NCBI GenBank assembly: GCA_001310455.1
Contig: BAXG01000012.1
Coordinates: forward strand, 62,001-126,000
Length of the DNA: 64,000 bases
From: Photobacterium sp. JCM 19050
Lineage (GTDB): Bacteria; Pseudomonadota; Gammaproteobacteria; Enterobacterales; Vibrionaceae
Direction: 5' to 3'
Of the stretch, positions 18,546 to 31,043 are shown in pieces. Within the stretch, counting starts at the first letter, position 1. The number at the start of each line of letters is the position of its first letter. The notes beneath the pieces were generated by a model. That model did no database searches, was not told the DNA's origin, and saw only the letters and a program-made list of their open reading frames with translations. The position numbers were made by a program, and so were the translations under genes.

Positions 18546-21154
18546 ATGAGCAATCAACCCTCTGCCAAGTACCGCGCAGACTACAAATCCCCTGATTTCT
18601 CCATTACCCATATCGACCTGGACTTTTTCCTCGATGATACGAAAACCAATGTGACAGCGGTAAGCCAGGTAATCAGGCAAAACAATGAAGCAACGAGTCT
18701 GGTACTGGATGGAGAAGACCTCAAACTGGTTTCTCTTCAGATTAACGGAACCGACTGGAAGGATGTCGAGCAATCTGAAAATACCCTCACCATTAATAAT
18801 GTACCGGTATCTTTTACCCTCACGATCAAAACTGAAATCAACCCAGCGGGTAATACCAAGCTTGAAGGGCTTTACAAATCTGGTGATGCTTTCTGCACCC
18901 AGTGTGAAGCTGAAGGTTTCCGTCGAATTACTTATTACCTTGATCGCCCTGACGTTCTGGCGAAATTCACTACCCGGGTTGAAGCTGACAAAGCGACGTT
19001 CCCATACCTGTTGAGTAACGGTAACCGTGTTGATTCCGGCGAACTGGAAGGGGGCCGTCACTGGGTTAAGTGGGAAGACCCACATGCTAAGCCATCGTAT
19101 CTGTTCGCACTGGTTGCCGGTGATTTCGATGTCTTACGCGACAACTTGTGACAGTCTCAGGACGGAACGTTGAGCTGGAAATTTTCGTAGATAAAGGGAA
19201 CCTTGACCGTGCCCCGCATGCTATGACGTCACTGAAAAATGCGATGAAATGGGATGAAGAGCGATTCGGTCTTGAGTATGACCTTGATATTTACATGATT
19301 GTCGCTGTGGATTTCTTCAATATGGGGGCGATGGAAAACAAAGGCCTGAACGTTTTCAATTCGAAATTTGTCCTCGCGAATAACAAAACTGCAACAGACA
19401 ATGATTACCTGGGTATCGAGTCTGTTATCGGTCACGAGTATTTCCACAACTGGACAGGCAATCGCGTTACCTGTCGGGACTGGTTCCAGTTGAGCCTCAA
19501 AGAGGGTCTGACTGTTTTCCGCGATCAGGAGTTTTCATCTGATTTGGGCTCCCGTGCGGTTAACCGAATCAATAATGTCCGGATTATCCGTGGCCCTCAG
19601 TTTGCTGAAGACGAAAGCCCGATGGCGCATCCAATTCGCCCTGAAAAAGTCATCGAAATGAATAACTTCTATACCCTGACTGTTTACGAAAAGGGGAGTG
19701 AGGTAATCCGGATGATGCACACGCTGTTGGGCGAAGAAAAATTCCAGGCGGGAATGCGCCTGTACTTCGAACGCCATGATGGCACTGCTGCCACCTGTGA
19801 TGACTTTGTCCAGGCAATGGAAGATGCTTCGGGTATTGACCTGACGTTGTTCCGTCGTTGGTACAGCCAATCCGGTACGCCGATTGTCAGTGTAAAGACT
19901 GCGTATGACAGTAATGCAAAAACATTTTCGCTGACATTGAGCCAGACAACTTCACCAACCGCAGATCAAAAAGAAAAGCAGCCGCTTCATATTCCCGTAG
20001 ACGTGGAACTATACGATAACACCGGGAAAGTTCTCGAGTTACGCTGTAACGGAGAGGCTATACCAAATGTTCTCAACCTAAAAGAAGCTGAGCAGACATT
20101 TGTGTTTGAAAATATAGAGGCGAAGCCTTATCTGTCTTTGCTTCGAGAGTTCTCTGCCCCGGTAAAACTGGATTATGACACCAGTGATGAAGAGCTGCAG
20201 TTCCTGATGGTGCATGCTCAGAATGAATTTGCCCGCTGGGATGCAGGCCAAATGTTGCTGGCGAAATACATTAAGGTGAATGTGTCTAAAGTACAGTCAG
20301 GCGAACCACTGGTTATTCCGGATTCCTTGATTGATGCATTCCGTGGGGTACTGCTCAATGAAAGCATCGATCCCGCTTTGGTGGCTGAAGTTCTTACACT
20401 GCCTAGTGAAAATGAAATTGGTGGCTGGTTTGATGTGGTTGATGTAGATGCAATCAACACCGTTCGTAGTGCCATCAAAAATCGTTTTGCTGTCGAAATG
20501 AAAGATGAGTTTTCTGCTTTGTATCAAACCTTAAAACAGGGCGATTATTCCATCGAGCATACATCAATAGGTAAACGAACCTTACGCAATCTTTGCCTCC
20601 AATACCTGGCTGAAACCGAAGAGGGGAACCACTTAGTTGAAGCTCAGTACTCGAGTGCTGACAACATGACCGATACCATCGCCGCAATGGGTGCAGCCAA
20701 TGCTTCAGAGCTTCACTGTCGTGAACACCTGATGCAGTCTTTCAGCGATAAATGGGTCAAAGACGGTCTGGTGATGGACAAGTGGTTCATGTTGCAGGGC
20801 ACAAACCCGGCTTCAAACGCTTTGGAAAACATCCGCGTTCAAATGTCTCATCCGGCATTTGACCTGAAAAACCCGAACCGCACCCGAAGCTTGGTTGGCG
20901 CGTTTTGTAACAACAACCCGGTGCATTTCCATGCAAAAGATGGTTCGGGCTATCAGTTTCTTGGCGAGGTATTGAGTACGCTTAACACGTCAAACCCACA
21001 GGTTGCATCACGTTTGATCGACCCGCTGCTTAAGTTGCGCCGGTTTGACCAGCAACGACAGGCGTTGATGCGCACTGAATTGGAAAAATTGTCGAAACTT
21101 GATAACCTTGCAAAAGATCTCTTTGAGAAAATTGATAAGGCACTGAACGCCTAG
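18546..21154 (+). CDS. pepN: Aminopeptidase N (frameshift in the read)
   Basis: Cytoplasmic M1 zinc aminopeptidase that removes N-terminal residues from peptides. Adding one T at about 19146 joins the two pieces into 869 residues (870 in E. coli). The repaired junction reads FVTVSGRNVELEIFVDKGNLDRA, as in the family. Catalytic features are the substrate motif GAMENKGLN and the zinc site HEYFHNWTGN with the downstream Glu in LSLKEGLTVFRDQEF. The M1 C-terminal helical domain is complete. The gene ends at a tetraloop terminator shared with the small DUF2835 gene. Confidence 0.95.
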
Positions 21155-21189
21155 AATTGTTTTACTTCAAAGATTGAAAAAATAAAGGA

Positions 21190-21211
21190 AAGGCTACCGA
21201 AAGGTAGCCTT
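21190..21211. terminator. Terminator after pepN
   Basis: AAGGCTACC-GAAA-GGTAGCCTT, a perfect 9-bp stem with a GNRA tetraloop, followed by TTATAAAT. It lies immediately upstream of the DUF2835 ORF. Confidence 0.85.
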
Positions 21212-21220
21212 TTATAAATA

Positions 21221-21442
21221 ATGAATCAGTACTTTTTCCGTATTTCACTTACCTATTCGGATTACCAGAATTATTATTCTGGTTACGCCTCTAATGTATT
21301 AGTCACGACCGAAAATGGTTTACGTGTTCAATTACCCGCATCGCACTTCCGGCCATTTTTAACCTACTCAGGAATACAGGGTCGGTTCAGACTTATCACT
21401 GATAAATACAACAAGTTTCAGAGTCTTGAACTGATTAGCTAA
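21221..21442 (+). CDS. DUF2835 family small protein
   Basis: A 73-residue protein matching the DUF2835 pattern: an aromatic N-terminus (YFFRISLTYSDYQNYYSGYASNVLV), then LRVQLPASHFRPFLTYSGIQGRFRL and a DKYNKFQSLELI end. The function is unknown. It lies directly after the pepN terminator and before the large glutamate dehydrogenase, the order commonly seen in Vibrio. The only ATG sits within 10 bp of the terminator stem, so read-through from pepN is unlikely to be its main source of transcript. Confidence 0.85.
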   Translation: MNQYFFRISLTYSDYQNYYSGYASNVLVTTENGLRVQLPASHFRPFLTYSGIQGRFRLITDKYNKFQSLELIS

Positions 21443-21597
21443 AGTCATACCACTGTCACATATTTAAATTTCGTCTCTCCGTAGAAGAAAATTCCGGTAA
21501 CGCTACAGTGTTGTTTGTCATTACAATGTTAATGCGTTGCTGCGCGAATTTACCTCTATACTCAAAGTGATAAATAAAAACTACGGAGCTTCCCTAC

Positions 21598-24500
21598 ATG
21601 ACCGTGCGTGACCCCATCATTCCGGTACTTTTGGAAAAAGTGTATGAGTTGATCAAAGGAAAGATTGACAAGGTTCAACAACCCGTCGTCGAAACGCTTG
21701 CAAAAAGGATTTTGGAGCAGATATCAGACGAAGATTTATTAGCTCGTAACGAATCAGATTTATACGGTGCGGTTCTCAGCCTCTGGCATTTATTAAATCA
21801 ACACGACCAGGCTGAAATAGTAGTCAAAGTTTACAATCCCACTCTTGCCGGAAATGGCTGGCAATCAACCCATACCATTGTAGAAATTCTTACCCCTGAT
21901 TGTGCATTTCTCGTTGATTCCGTTCGTATGGCATTAAAGCGACTGGATGTAACCAGCCACTTAATGCTCAGCGGACCTCATCGTGTTCACAAAGATAATA
22001 AAAACGTGATTACTGAGATCGGTGGTGAAAATGGCAAGCTTCAAACCCTTTTCCATATTGAAGTGGACAGAATGTCCGACCGGAAGGAAATGAAGCAACT
22101 CGAAGAAGAGATTCGAGATTCCCTTAAAGATGTCAAATTGGTGACTGATGACTGGCAAGTCATGCGCGAGCAAATGATATCTGTTGCCAAAGATCTTAAA
22201 AAAGCAAAGTGCCTTTGGATAAATCCCGAAAGGATGAAGCAGTTGAATTCCTGAACTGGGTTTCTGAAAACAACTTTACTTTCCTCGGTTACCAAAAATT
22301 TGACCTGGTTGCCATTGAAGGCGACTTTGAGCTTCGCCCGGCTAAAGGGCAGGGCTTGGGTATCGCTTCTAAAGACAAGCACGGCCCGGTTTTACTTTCC
22401 AGCTTGCCGGAATCAGCGAGAATTGAAGCTCGCAAGCAAGAGTTATTAGTCTTAACAAAGAGCAACAGCAAATCACGGGTTCACCGTCCGGCTTATGTTG
22501 ACTACATAGGCGTTAAGATCTTTGACGGTGATGGACAGGTTGTCGGCGAACATCGCTTCACCGGGCTCTATGCGTCTTCCGCCTACAACCAAATAACCAG
22601 CCAGATTCCTCTGCTTCGCAACAAAGTCCGCCGAATTCTCGAAATGAGCGGCTATTACGATGCGTCTCATTCGTGGAAGGCATTGGCAAACATCATTGAA
22701 AACTACCCGCGTGATGAACTGTTCCAGGCAAATGAATATGAAATGCTGAATGTGGGCATGGGAATAGTCCGCTCCCAGGATCGGGATGTGGTTCGTCTGT
22801 TTGTTCGCCGGGATCCTTTCGGTCGGTTTTTCTCTTGTATGGTGTTTGTGCCAAGAGAGCGTTACAACACAGAGCTTCGCCGTCAAACCCAGCGGATTTT
22901 GAAGCAGCATTTTGGCTCTGAACAAGAAGTCGAGTTCAACACTTTCTTTTCAGAGAGCCCGCATGCCCGAACACACTATATCGTTCGCGTCGACAACAAT
23001 AACTTCGATGTGGATGTGAAGAAGATCGAGCAAGATCTTTCTGAAGCAGCTTCAACCTGGGACGATCGTTTGCAGCAGGCTGTGATAGCAAACTTCGGTG
23101 AGAACAAAGGAACGCCCATCGCAAAACGCTATCATAATGCGTTCCCGCGGGCTTACAAAGATGCCACGTTGCCAGGCTCTGCGGTGGCGGACATTGAACG
23201 TCTTGAAAGATTGAGCGACACGAAAAAGCTCGATATGTTGTTTTATCGGCCACAGGAAGAAGCTACTGACTCAAAAGTGGTTAAGCTCAAACTGTTTAAA
23301 AAAGACGAGCCTATCCACCTTTCTGACGTGATGCCGATGCTCGAAAACCTGGGCCTCAGGGTTATCGGTGAGTCTCCGTACGAAATTCTCACTGTACAGG
23401 GAAGTGTGTACTGGATCCTCGATTTTTCAATGCTCCACAGTTCGAGTCAGGGATTCGACTTGGCTCAGGCACGCGAACTGTTCCAGGATGCATTTGCATC
23501 TATCTGGGAAGGTGAACTTGAAAACGACGGTTTCAACCGCCTTGTATTAGGCGCCTGTTTAAGCGGTCGGGAAGTCACGATCCTTCGTAGTTACGCCCGA
23601 TATATGCGACAGGTCGGATTCCCGTTCAGCCAGGCTTATATTGAAGAAACAGTAAACAGTTACCCTCATCTGGCCAAGATGCTGGTGGCGCTGTTTGCCG
23701 AGCGCTTCGACCCAGCCAAGAAATTGTCCCAGACAAAAATCAAAGACGTAATCACCCAGATAAATGCCGCGCTGGATGAAGTAGAGAGTCTGGATGATGA
23801 CCGTATTATCCGCCGGTACCTCGAAATGATTCAGGCGACACTCCGCACCAACTTCTACCAGACAGATGAAAACGGTAAGCCCAAACGCTACTTGTCACTG
23901 AAGTTACAGCCTACTGAGATCCCCGAAATCCCTCAGCCGGTTCCGGCTTATGAGATCTTTGTTTATGCCCCGGATGTGGAAGGTGTTCACCTTCGTGGCG
24001 GTAAAGTAGCGCGTGGTGGATTGCGATGGTCGGATCGTCAGGAAGACTTCCGGACAGAAATTCTCGGCCTGGTTAAAGCCCAACAGGTTAAGAACACTGT
24101 CATTGTTCCTGTCGGTGCAAAAGGTGGTTTCGTTTGTAAGAAGCAACATTCCTTCAGTGGCAGGGATGAAATATTCGCTGAGGGACAGCGTTGCTACAAG
24201 ATGTTTATCCGGGGATTGCTCGATGTTTCCGATAACATCAAAGAGGGAAAAGTGGTTCCGCCGATGAACGTTGTCCGCCACGACGAGGACGACCCATACC
24301 TGGTTGTTGCGGCAGACAAAGGGACCGCGACATTCTCAGATCTTGCCAACTCGGTATCGGCTGAATACGACTTCTGGTTGGTGATGCATTTGCTTCCGGT
24401 GGATCCAACGGTTACGACCACAAGAAGATGGGCATTACCGCACGAGGCGCTTGGGAATCGGTGAAACGTCACTTCCGAGAAATTGGTATTGACTGTCAGA

Positions 24501-26405
24501 ACACCGACTTCACCTGTGTGGCGATCGGTGATATGGCCGGGGACGTATTTGGCAACGGGATGCTGCTTTCCAAGCACATTCGCCTGCAGGCGGCGTTTAA
24601 CCACCTGCATATCTTTATTGATCCAAACCCGGATTCTGCTAAGTCCTGGTAGAGAGGGATCGCCTTTTCAAACTGCCACGATCCAGTTGGGAAGACTACA
24701 ACGCCAAGTTGATCTCCAAAGGCGGCGGTATTTTCTCCCGCAAAGCAAAATCTATTGCCCTGACTCCGGAAATCCAGAAAATGCTGGGTACCCGGACGAA
24801 AACCATGGCACCCAATGACCTGATCAAAGCGATCCTCAAAATGGATGTGGATCTGCTGTGGAATGGTGGTATCGGTACCTATGTTAAGTCCTCCGGCGAA
24901 AGTCATTCCGATGTAGGAGACCGGGCGAATGATGGCCTGCGGATCAACGGTGGAGAATTGGGTGCCAAGATCGTCGGAGAAGGGGGTAACCTCGGCCTCA
25001 CCCAACTTGGACGCATGGAATTTGCGATGAACGGCGGTCGGGTTAATACCGACTTCACGGACAATGTGGGAGGTGTTGACTGTTCAGATAACGAAGTCAA
25101 CATCAAGATCCTGTTGAACAGCCTGGTTGCCAATGGCGATCTCACCATGAAGAAACGAAATGAACTTCTGGTGAAGATGGAAGATGAGGTATCGGAAATT
25201 GTTCTGGATGATGCGTATTGTCAGAGTGAGTCTATTTCTGTTACCCAAAGTCAACAGGTCTCTCTGCTCAAAGAGCAAATCCGATTCATCCATTACCTGG
25301 AGAAAGAAGGTAAATTGGATCGCGCCCTTGAATACCTGCCGGATGACGACACGCTTTACGAGAGGCAGCGAGCAGGGTACGGATTGACACGCCCAGAACT
25401 GGCTGTACTGGTTGCCTATGGCAAAATGTACTCAAAGAGCAACTGGTTGTGGACGCCGTGGCAAATGATCCGTTCTTTGGCAAGATGCTTCCGGCCTATT
25501 TCCCTCAGGAGTTACAACGTAACTATCGTCAGGAAATGGAAGATCATCCGCTTAGAGCTGAAATCATCGCAACCTGTTTGGCGAACCAGATGTCGAATGA
25601 GATGGGTTTCAATTTCACCACCCGCATGCATGATGAAACCGGGGAGAGTGTCGCTGAAATTGCAGCCGCCTATGCGATAGCCCGCGAGATTTTCGAGTTC
25701 GGTAAAATCTTCGATGAGGTAAGGGCGCTCGATAACAAGGTGCCAGCGGGTGTGCAATACAACATTTTGTTCAATTGTCGGCGGATGTTACGTCGGACCA
25801 CCCGTTGGATCCTACGAAATATCCCGAAAGGGCATTCTATCGAAGAACAGGTTGCGTTCTTCCGTCCTGCTATCAATAACATGCTCAGCAACGTCGGGAC
25901 ATACCTTGAGCCTGTTGAAGTCCAGGAGCATGAAGCGCAGGCCAAAGTGCTCGTAGACCAGGGTGTACCTAAGTCCCTTGCTGATAACGTGTGCCAGTTG
26001 ACAAGCCTTTATTCGGCGTTGGATCTTGCGCAGGTATCCCAGGAGCTTGGAAAACCGTTCGAGCAGGTTACGCGTCTTTACTTTGTGGTCGGGGATTCGC
26101 TTCAACTCCACTGGTTCCTGCAGCAAATTAACAATCAGGCGGTTGAAAACCACTGGCAGGCTCTTGCCCGAGCTTCGTTCCGGGAAGATCTGGATTGGCA
26201 ACAACGCCAGATTACCGCAAGGATTCTCAGGGGAATGGGGGACAAGGACACTGCTGAAGCTGGTTTTGAAAACTGGGTGGCAGAGCACCACGTCCCGGTT
26301 CGCCGGTGGGACAGCATTATTGCGGAGTTCAAAGTGGGCTCGACCCATGAATTCGCCAAATTCTCAGTTGCACTGAGAGAATTGTCGATGTTGAATTTGA
26401 ATTAA
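21598..26405 (+). CDS. gdhB: NAD-specific glutamate dehydrogenase, large (about 180 kDa) type (four frameshifts in the read)
   Basis: Oxidises glutamate to 2-oxoglutarate and ammonium with NAD+. Four single-base losses, at about 22208, 24380, 24648 and 25435, break one 1603-residue frame; each lies in a run of A or G. Repair gives family-typical junctions: [18 protein letters not shown], then [21 protein letters not shown], then [19 protein letters not shown], then [18 protein letters not shown]. The catalytic core is clear: [42 protein letters not shown] and [16 protein letters not shown] [13 protein letters not shown]. The long N-terminal ACT-like part marks the L-GDH1600 class. Stand-alone gene with its own terminator. 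Confidence 0.93.
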
Positions 26406-26428
26406 TCGCAAATTAAGACGATAATGAC

Positions 26429-26452
26429 GCCCCGTTTATACGGGGCTTTTTT
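26429..26452 (+). terminator. Rho-independent terminator of glutamate dehydrogenase
   Basis: GCCCCG-TTTATA-CGGGGC followed by six T, 23 bp after the stop codon. Confidence 0.92.
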
Positions 26453-26464
26453 ATTGGAGGTTCA

Positions 26465-27475
26465 ATGTTATACCGCCTCGCCAGAACGGCAATCTTCCGC
26501 TTGGATGCAGAAGAAGCACACGACTTAGCAATCAAAAACCTTTCCCGCTTTACCGGCACACCTCTCGATCTTTTCTACCGTCAGTCATTACCTCCACGTC
26601 CTGTTAAGGTGATGGGAATTCACTTTAAAAATCCGGTTGGCCTTGCCGCAGGCCTGGATAAAAACGGTGAATGTATCGACGCATTTGGTGCAATGGGTTT
26701 TGGATTTGTTGAGGTGGGAACAGTAACCCCTCGAGCCCAATCCGGGAATGACAAACCTCGTCTTTTCCGCATTATTCCGGCTGAAGGCATAGTTAACCGC
26801 ATGGGTTTCAATAACCTCGGGGTTGATGTCTTGGTTGAGAATGTGAAAAAAGCAAAGTACGACGGTGTTATCGGCATCAATATTGGCAAAAACAAAGATA
26901 CGCCGTTGGAGAAGGGTAAAGACGATTACCTGATCTGTATGGACAAGGTGTATCAGCATGCCGGGTACATCGCTGCAAACATTTCCTCTCCGAACACACC
27001 GGGACTGCGTTCTCTTCAATACGGTGAGGCACTCGATGATCTTTTGGGGGCGCTGAAATCCCGTCAGGCTGAATTGGCAGAAAAATACAGCAAGTATGTC
27101 CCGTTGGCGTTGAAGATTGCACCTGACATGTCTGATGAAGAACTGGTCCAGGTTGCAGATGCACTTGTCCGCCACAAAGTTGATGGCGTGATTGCGACAA
27201 ACACCACGTTGGATCGCAGCATGGTTGAAGGCTTACCGCACGCAAACGAAGCGGGTGGTTTAAGTGGACGCCCGCTACAAAACCGCAGTACAGAGGTGAT
27301 TCGTCGCCTCCACGAAGAATTGAATGGTGCGTTGCCAATCATTGGCGTGGGTGGTATTGATTCAGCCATGGCAGCCCGTGAAAAAATGATGGCTGGTGCC
27401 GAACTGGTTCAGGTGTATAGCGGATTTATTTATCACGGCCCGCGTTTGGTAAAAGATATCGTAACCAACATCTAG
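26465..27475 (+). CDS. pyrD: Dihydroorotate dehydrogenase (quinone), class 2
   Basis: Membrane-associated flavoenzyme that oxidises dihydroorotate to orotate with quinone, step four of pyrimidine synthesis. It has 336 residues, as in E. coli. An N-terminal amphipathic helical extension ([19 protein letters not shown]) is typical of class 2. FMN and substrate motifs are [49 protein letters not shown] (catalytic Ser region) and GVGGIDSA. A Shine-Dalgarno GGAGG lies 5 bp before the ATG. The frame is intact. Confidence 0.97.
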   Translation: MLYRLARTAIFRLDAEEAHDLAIKNLSRFTGTPLDLFYRQSLPPRPVKVMGIHFKNPVGLAAGLDKNGECIDAFGAMGFGFVEVGTVTPRAQSGNDKPRLFRIIPAEGIVNRMGFNNLGVDVLVENVKKAKYDGVIGINIGKNKDTPLEKGKDDYLICMDKVYQHAGYIAANISSPNTPGLRSLQYGEALDDLLGALKSRQAELAEKYSKYVPLALKIAPDMSDEELVQVADALVRHKVDGVIATNTTLDRSMVEGLPHANEAGGLSGRPLQNRSTEVIRRLHEELNGALPIIGVGGIDSAMAAREKMMAGAELVQVYSGFIYHGPRLVKDIVTNI

Positions 27476-27500
27476 TGCTGTAAATTGCAACTATGTTGGT

Positions 27501-27530
27501 GAAAAAGGGGAGATTTCTTTCCCCTTTTTC
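27501..27530. terminator. Rho-independent terminator of pyrD
   Basis: A perfect 10-bp stem GAAAAAGGGG / CCCCTTTTTC around a 10-nt loop, followed by TTTT, 25 bp after the pyrD stop. Confidence 0.9.
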
Positions 27531-27653
27531 TTTTAAAGCAACCTATCTACACTTCCCGTTAAATGTCCTTGTCGTCCATTTTTGCAAATCGTCAGCCTCG
27601 AGACGGAGACTGTCTCAATTTGATGTCTGAACGAACGTGTGCAGGAGTGCAGC

Positions 27654-28199
27654 ATGTTAAAACCTAACAACTCATGGAAGTGGTATTTCGATGACAGCTG
27701 TCAGAGTTTGATGCTCGACCTGGGACACGATATGGTTTTCCGCGTTCAGATGCCCGCCAAAGATTTGGTGCCTGATGCTTACATCAGCAATCCATTTACG
27801 GTTGATGATGCTTCATTGTTTCAAACATTCAATGAAGCGGTACGTTACCTCCCTTTGTCTGGCCCCCGTAAAGCTGAACTGGCTTTGAATGCCGTTGCTG
27901 CTTATCGTTATCACAAGCCGATTCTGCCGAAAAGCTGGTTTTTTGAGAATCTCTCAGAAGGTTACGAGCCGGAGATGGGGGAGTTGGTCATGCTCCAAAC
28001 TGAATACAGTGCAGCCCCTTTTCTTTTGGTGGAGAATGCTGGTACGGCATCTTTGTGTATGTATGCCGGTGAAGAAACCTTCCAATTGGACGGACGTAAA
28101 AGCCTCGATTTCTGTCAGCCGATTAAAGTGATGAACGACAGAGTTGCTGTTGTTTCTGCACAAATGCTGGCTGACCCATCGTATGCCTTGGTGGGTTAG
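27654..28199 (+). CDS. zapC: Cell division protein ZapC
   Basis: FtsZ-associated protein that promotes bundling of Z-ring filaments. It has 181 residues from the ATG at 27654, which follows GGAG at proper spacing; an in-frame ATG 15 bp upstream is less well placed. Matches to the family include NSWKWYFDDSCQSLMLDLG, FTVDDASLF, LNAVAAYRYHKPILPKSWFF and PIKVMNDRVAVV. It lies after pyrD, as in E. coli and Vibrio. ZapC is limited to gammaproteobacteria, which supports the taxonomic placement. Confidence 0.92.
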   Translation: MLKPNNSWKWYFDDSCQSLMLDLGHDMVFRVQMPAKDLVPDAYISNPFTVDDASLFQTFNEAVRYLPLSGPRKAELALNAVAAYRYHKPILPKSWFFENLSEGYEPEMGELVMLQTEYSAAPFLLVENAGTASLCMYAGEETFQLDGRKSLDFCQPIKVMNDRVAVVSAQMLADPSYALVG

Positions 28200-28262
28200 A
28201 GCCTGATAAAAGAGTTCTTTAGTGCTTTAATTTAGTCAATACCCCTTCTCATGTTTAAGATA

Positions 28263-28288
28263 GCGGCAACGCGTTGCCGCATTTTTTT
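28263..28288 (+). terminator. Terminator of zapC
   Basis: The perfect 18-bp palindrome GCGGCAACGCGTTGCCGC is followed by A and seven T, about 60 bp after zapC. Confidence 0.88.
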
Positions 28289-28922
28289 GCCTGTTTACAA
28301 AGCCTGAACTGTCTTACTTTCTTTCCAATATCTCAATTTATTTGCGTGATTCAGATCAATAATTTCTTTTTATTGTTTCTAAATCCAGCTGTGTTTTGTC
28401 CCTTTCTTCCCTGTAAATCGCGACACAAATCGACAGTCAGACAGCGTTACATTCACCCTTATTTCCCCAATTACATGGGTAATTCTATCTTTGGTATATA
28501 CCAATATTTCCGTGATTTTTTATTCATCCGCATGGATTTCAGAGATTTTTCTCTGTGGGTAAGTTTGCGCTTACTCCGCCTGTACCGTTTTAAAAAAGCA
28601 GAATAAAGAAAAAGGATGAGAGCACTTTTAGTCAAATATCGGTATGAAGGGCAAGCCAGGCTTGGAGTGTTTATCGTTGTTTCCATATGGAAACACAATA
28701 AATCGGATGTGGATAAGAATTCGGCGAAGGGCATGCCGGTTTATATCCAATGTTATCGGATAGGTTTGGTTGTTCGTGCAGAGTGTTGTTGGAATTTCCG
28801 CCTGTTAGTATGCAAAGCCCGTAAATCGTGGCTAACAAAAGGGAATTCTCTCAGGTTTACAGTGGGAGATACGAAAGGTTTTCCGGTATAATCGCCGGCA
28901 TTATTGTCACACGTGAATTCTC
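28289..28922. other. Intergenic region zapC-rlmL
   Basis: About 630 bp with no gene I can support. Two plus-strand open frames (28274-28606 and 28616-28891) have unusual composition, no plausible ribosome site and no recognisable domain, and the first begins inside the zapC terminator. The region holds a GTGA-N6-TCAA element at about 28347 that weakly resembles a CRP site, and a perfect 16-bp palindrome at 28679-28694. The rlmL promoter should lie in the last 200 bp. Confidence 0.45.
28679..28694. promoter_or_regulatory. Perfect 16-bp palindrome
   Basis: GTTTCCATATGGAAAC is its own reverse complement and has no T-run after it, so it looks like a dimeric regulator site rather than a terminator. 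It lies 229 bp before rlmL. No regulator can be named. Confidence 0.35.
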
Positions 28923-31043
28923 ATGAAGCATTTTCTTGCAATAACCTCCCGCGGTTTAGAAAACCTCGTCGCTGAAGAGCTCCAGGAGCTGGGCGCTTCT
29001 AACGTTAAAACCATCCACGCCGGGGTCGCTTTCCGGGCTGATATGGCAACAGCTTATCGCTGCTGTCTTTGGAGCCGTTTTGCTTCACGTATCATCCTGG
29101 TGCTCAGTGAATTCAATGTTATGGACGACATGGATCTCTATCTGGGTGCCTCAGCCCTTAAATGGGGTGAATACATGGCACCCGGATGTCGCATGGTGGT
29201 GGATTTCAATGGTACTAACCGGGAAATTCGTAACAGTCAGTATGGTGCGCTGAAAGTCAAAGACGCTATCGTTGACCAATTCACCAAAGCGAGCAAAGCC
29301 CGCCCATCAATTGACAAAGACTCCCCGGACGTGCGTGTTCATGCGCGTCTGTATAAGGAAAAAATGTGGCTGGGTCTGGATATGGTGGGAGCGGGTCTGC
29401 ATATCCGTGGATACCGTACAGAAGCCGGCCAAGCACCGTTACGTGAAACCCACGCAGCGGCCTTGGTTGCAAAATCTGGCTGGGATAAGCAAACACCGCT
29501 TATGGACCCAATGTGTGGTTCAGGCACTATCCTGATTGAAGCTGCAATGATGGCCGCAGACATCGCCCCGGGTATTAACCGTAAGAAATGGGCGTTTGAA
29601 AACCTGCTCAATTTTGATCGTGACGCCTGGATGGAGATCAAGGCCGAAGCGCAAGTCAAAGCTAAGCGTGGAACGAACAAAAATGAAGTGCCGCTTATCG
29701 GCCAGGACGTCAGCAGCCGTATTATTGAAGTCGCTCGCGCTAATGCCAAGCGTGCGGGTGTTCAATCCATGATTCGGTTTGAAACCGGTGATGCGGCGCG
29801 TGTAGTGAAGCCTGAAGGGCTTGAGACTGTCCACGTTGTCTGTAACCCTCCATATGGAGAGCGACTGGGTTCTGAACCTGGCCTCATCGCACTCTACGGT
29901 GAGTTCGGTAACCAGCTGAAGCGCGAATTCAAAGGCTGTACCGCGTCAATTTACTCTGGTTCAGATGAACTGCTCAGTTGCCTGCGCATGCGTGCTGAAC
30001 GCCAGTTTAAACTGCGTAACGGGGCGCTGGATTGCGTATTGAAGACCTACCAAATTACAGCACGTGGTGAAGAAGGTAAGCAGACAGCGGTCGAAGTGGC
30101 CCCAGATTTTGCTAACCGTCTGCGCAAAAACCTTAAAAAGCTTGAAAAATGGGCGGCGCAGGAAGGCATTGACTGTTATCGCATGTACGATGCTGACCTG
30201 CCAGATTACAACGCCGCTGTAGACCGTTATGCCGACCATGTTGTTATTCAGGAGTACGCGGCGCCTAAGTCTATTCCTGAAGAAACAGCCCGTCGTCGTC
30301 TGTTTGACATGATCCGTGCTGTGGTGAATGTTACCGGTGTTCATACTAATAACGTGGTCCTGAAAACCCGCCAGAAGCAGAAGGGCACCCAGCAGTATGA
30401 AAAGCTGGCCGAAAACCGCCGTTTCATGTGGGTGAAAGAGTATAACGTTGAGCTTCAGGTTAACCTTCACGATTATCTGGATACCGGCGTCTTCCTGGAC
30501 CACCGTAATACCCGCCGTAAACTTGGCCAAATGGCAAAGGGCAAGGATTTCCTCAACCTGTTTGCTTATACCGGCTCTGCGACTGTTCACGCCGCTGTGG
30601 GTGGTGCTAAATCAACCACGACTGTTGATATGTCCAAGACCTATCTGGCTTGGGCTGAGCGGAATATGAAGCACAATGGACAGGGTGGTCGCCAGCACAG
30701 ATTTGAACACGCCGACTGTCTGAAATGGCTGGAAAGCACCAAGACTCAGTACGATCTGATCTTTATTGATCCGCCAACGTTCTCTAACTCCAAGCGAATG
30801 GAAGACACGTTTGACGTACAGCGTGACCATGTGAAGCTGATGACTCACCTGTCACGGATTTTACGCGCCGACGGGGAAATTGTTTTCTCCAATAACAAGC
30901 GCGGATTCAAGATGGATCACGAAGCGTTGGCTGAGTTGGGCCTTCAGGCAAAAGATATTACTGCACAATCCATTCCTCTGGATTTTGCACGCAATAAACA
31001 AATTCACAATTGTTGGATCGTGACACGTAAACAGGGGGAGTAA
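28923..31043 (+). CDS. rlmL: Bifunctional 23S rRNA m2G2445/m7G2069 methyltransferase RlmKL
   Basis: The 706 residues cover both halves of the fused enzyme. The N-terminal half has a THUMP domain (about 50-160) and the RlmL methyltransferase with [23 protein letters not shown] and NPPYGER. The C-terminal half (from about 400) is RlmK with [14 protein letters not shown] and [13 protein letters not shown]. It modifies helix 74 of 23S rRNA during large-subunit assembly. The frame is intact. Its last base is shared with the ATG of the glutaredoxin gene, so translation is coupled. Confidence 0.96.
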   Translation: MKHFLAITSRGLENLVAEELQELGASNVKTIHAGVAFRADMATAYRCCLWSRFASRIILVLSEFNVMDDMDLYLGASALKWGEYMAPGCRMVVDFNGTNREIRNSQYGALKVKDAIVDQFTKASKARPSIDKDSPDVRVHARLYKEKMWLGLDMVGAGLHIRGYRTEAGQAPLRETHAAALVAKSGWDKQTPLMDPMCGSGTILIEAAMMAADIAPGINRKKWAFENLLNFDRDAWMEIKAEAQVKAKRGTNKNEVPLIGQDVSSRIIEVARANAKRAGVQSMIRFETGDAARVVKPEGLETVHVVCNPPYGERLGSEPGLIALYGEFGNQLKREFKGCTASIYSGSDELLSCLRMRAERQFKLRNGALDCVLKTYQITARGEEGKQTAVEVAPDFANRLRKNLKKLEKWAAQEGIDCYRMYDADLPDYNAAVDRYADHVVIQEYAAPKSIPEETARRRLFDMIRAVVNVTGVHTNNVVLKTRQKQKGTQQYEKLAENRRFMWVKEYNVELQVNLHDYLDTGVFLDHRNTRRKLGQMAKGKDFLNLFAYTGSATVHAAVGGAKSTTTVDMSKTYLAWAERNMKHNGQGGRQHRFEHADCLKWLESTKTQYDLIFIDPPTFSNSKRMEDTFDVQRDHVKLMTHLSRILRADGEIVFSNNKRGFKMDHEALAELGLQAKDITAQSIPLDFARNKQIHNCWIVTRKQGE

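Noticed and set aside
25511..25523. GTTACAACGTAAC as a further matS site
   Set aside because: Two mismatches to the consensus and located in coding sequence; not distinguishable from chance.
18546..26405. Broken pepN and glutamate dehydrogenase as true pseudogenes or programmed frameshifts
   Set aside because: Each break is one base, flanking sequence is fully conserved in pattern, and the same kind of break occurs all over the window; a technical cause is simpler. No slippery heptamer was evident at the sites.
28274..28891. Two open frames between zapC and rlmL (110 and 91 codons)
   Set aside because: The first begins inside the zapC terminator, neither has a good ribosome site, composition is unlike neighbours and no family is recognisable.
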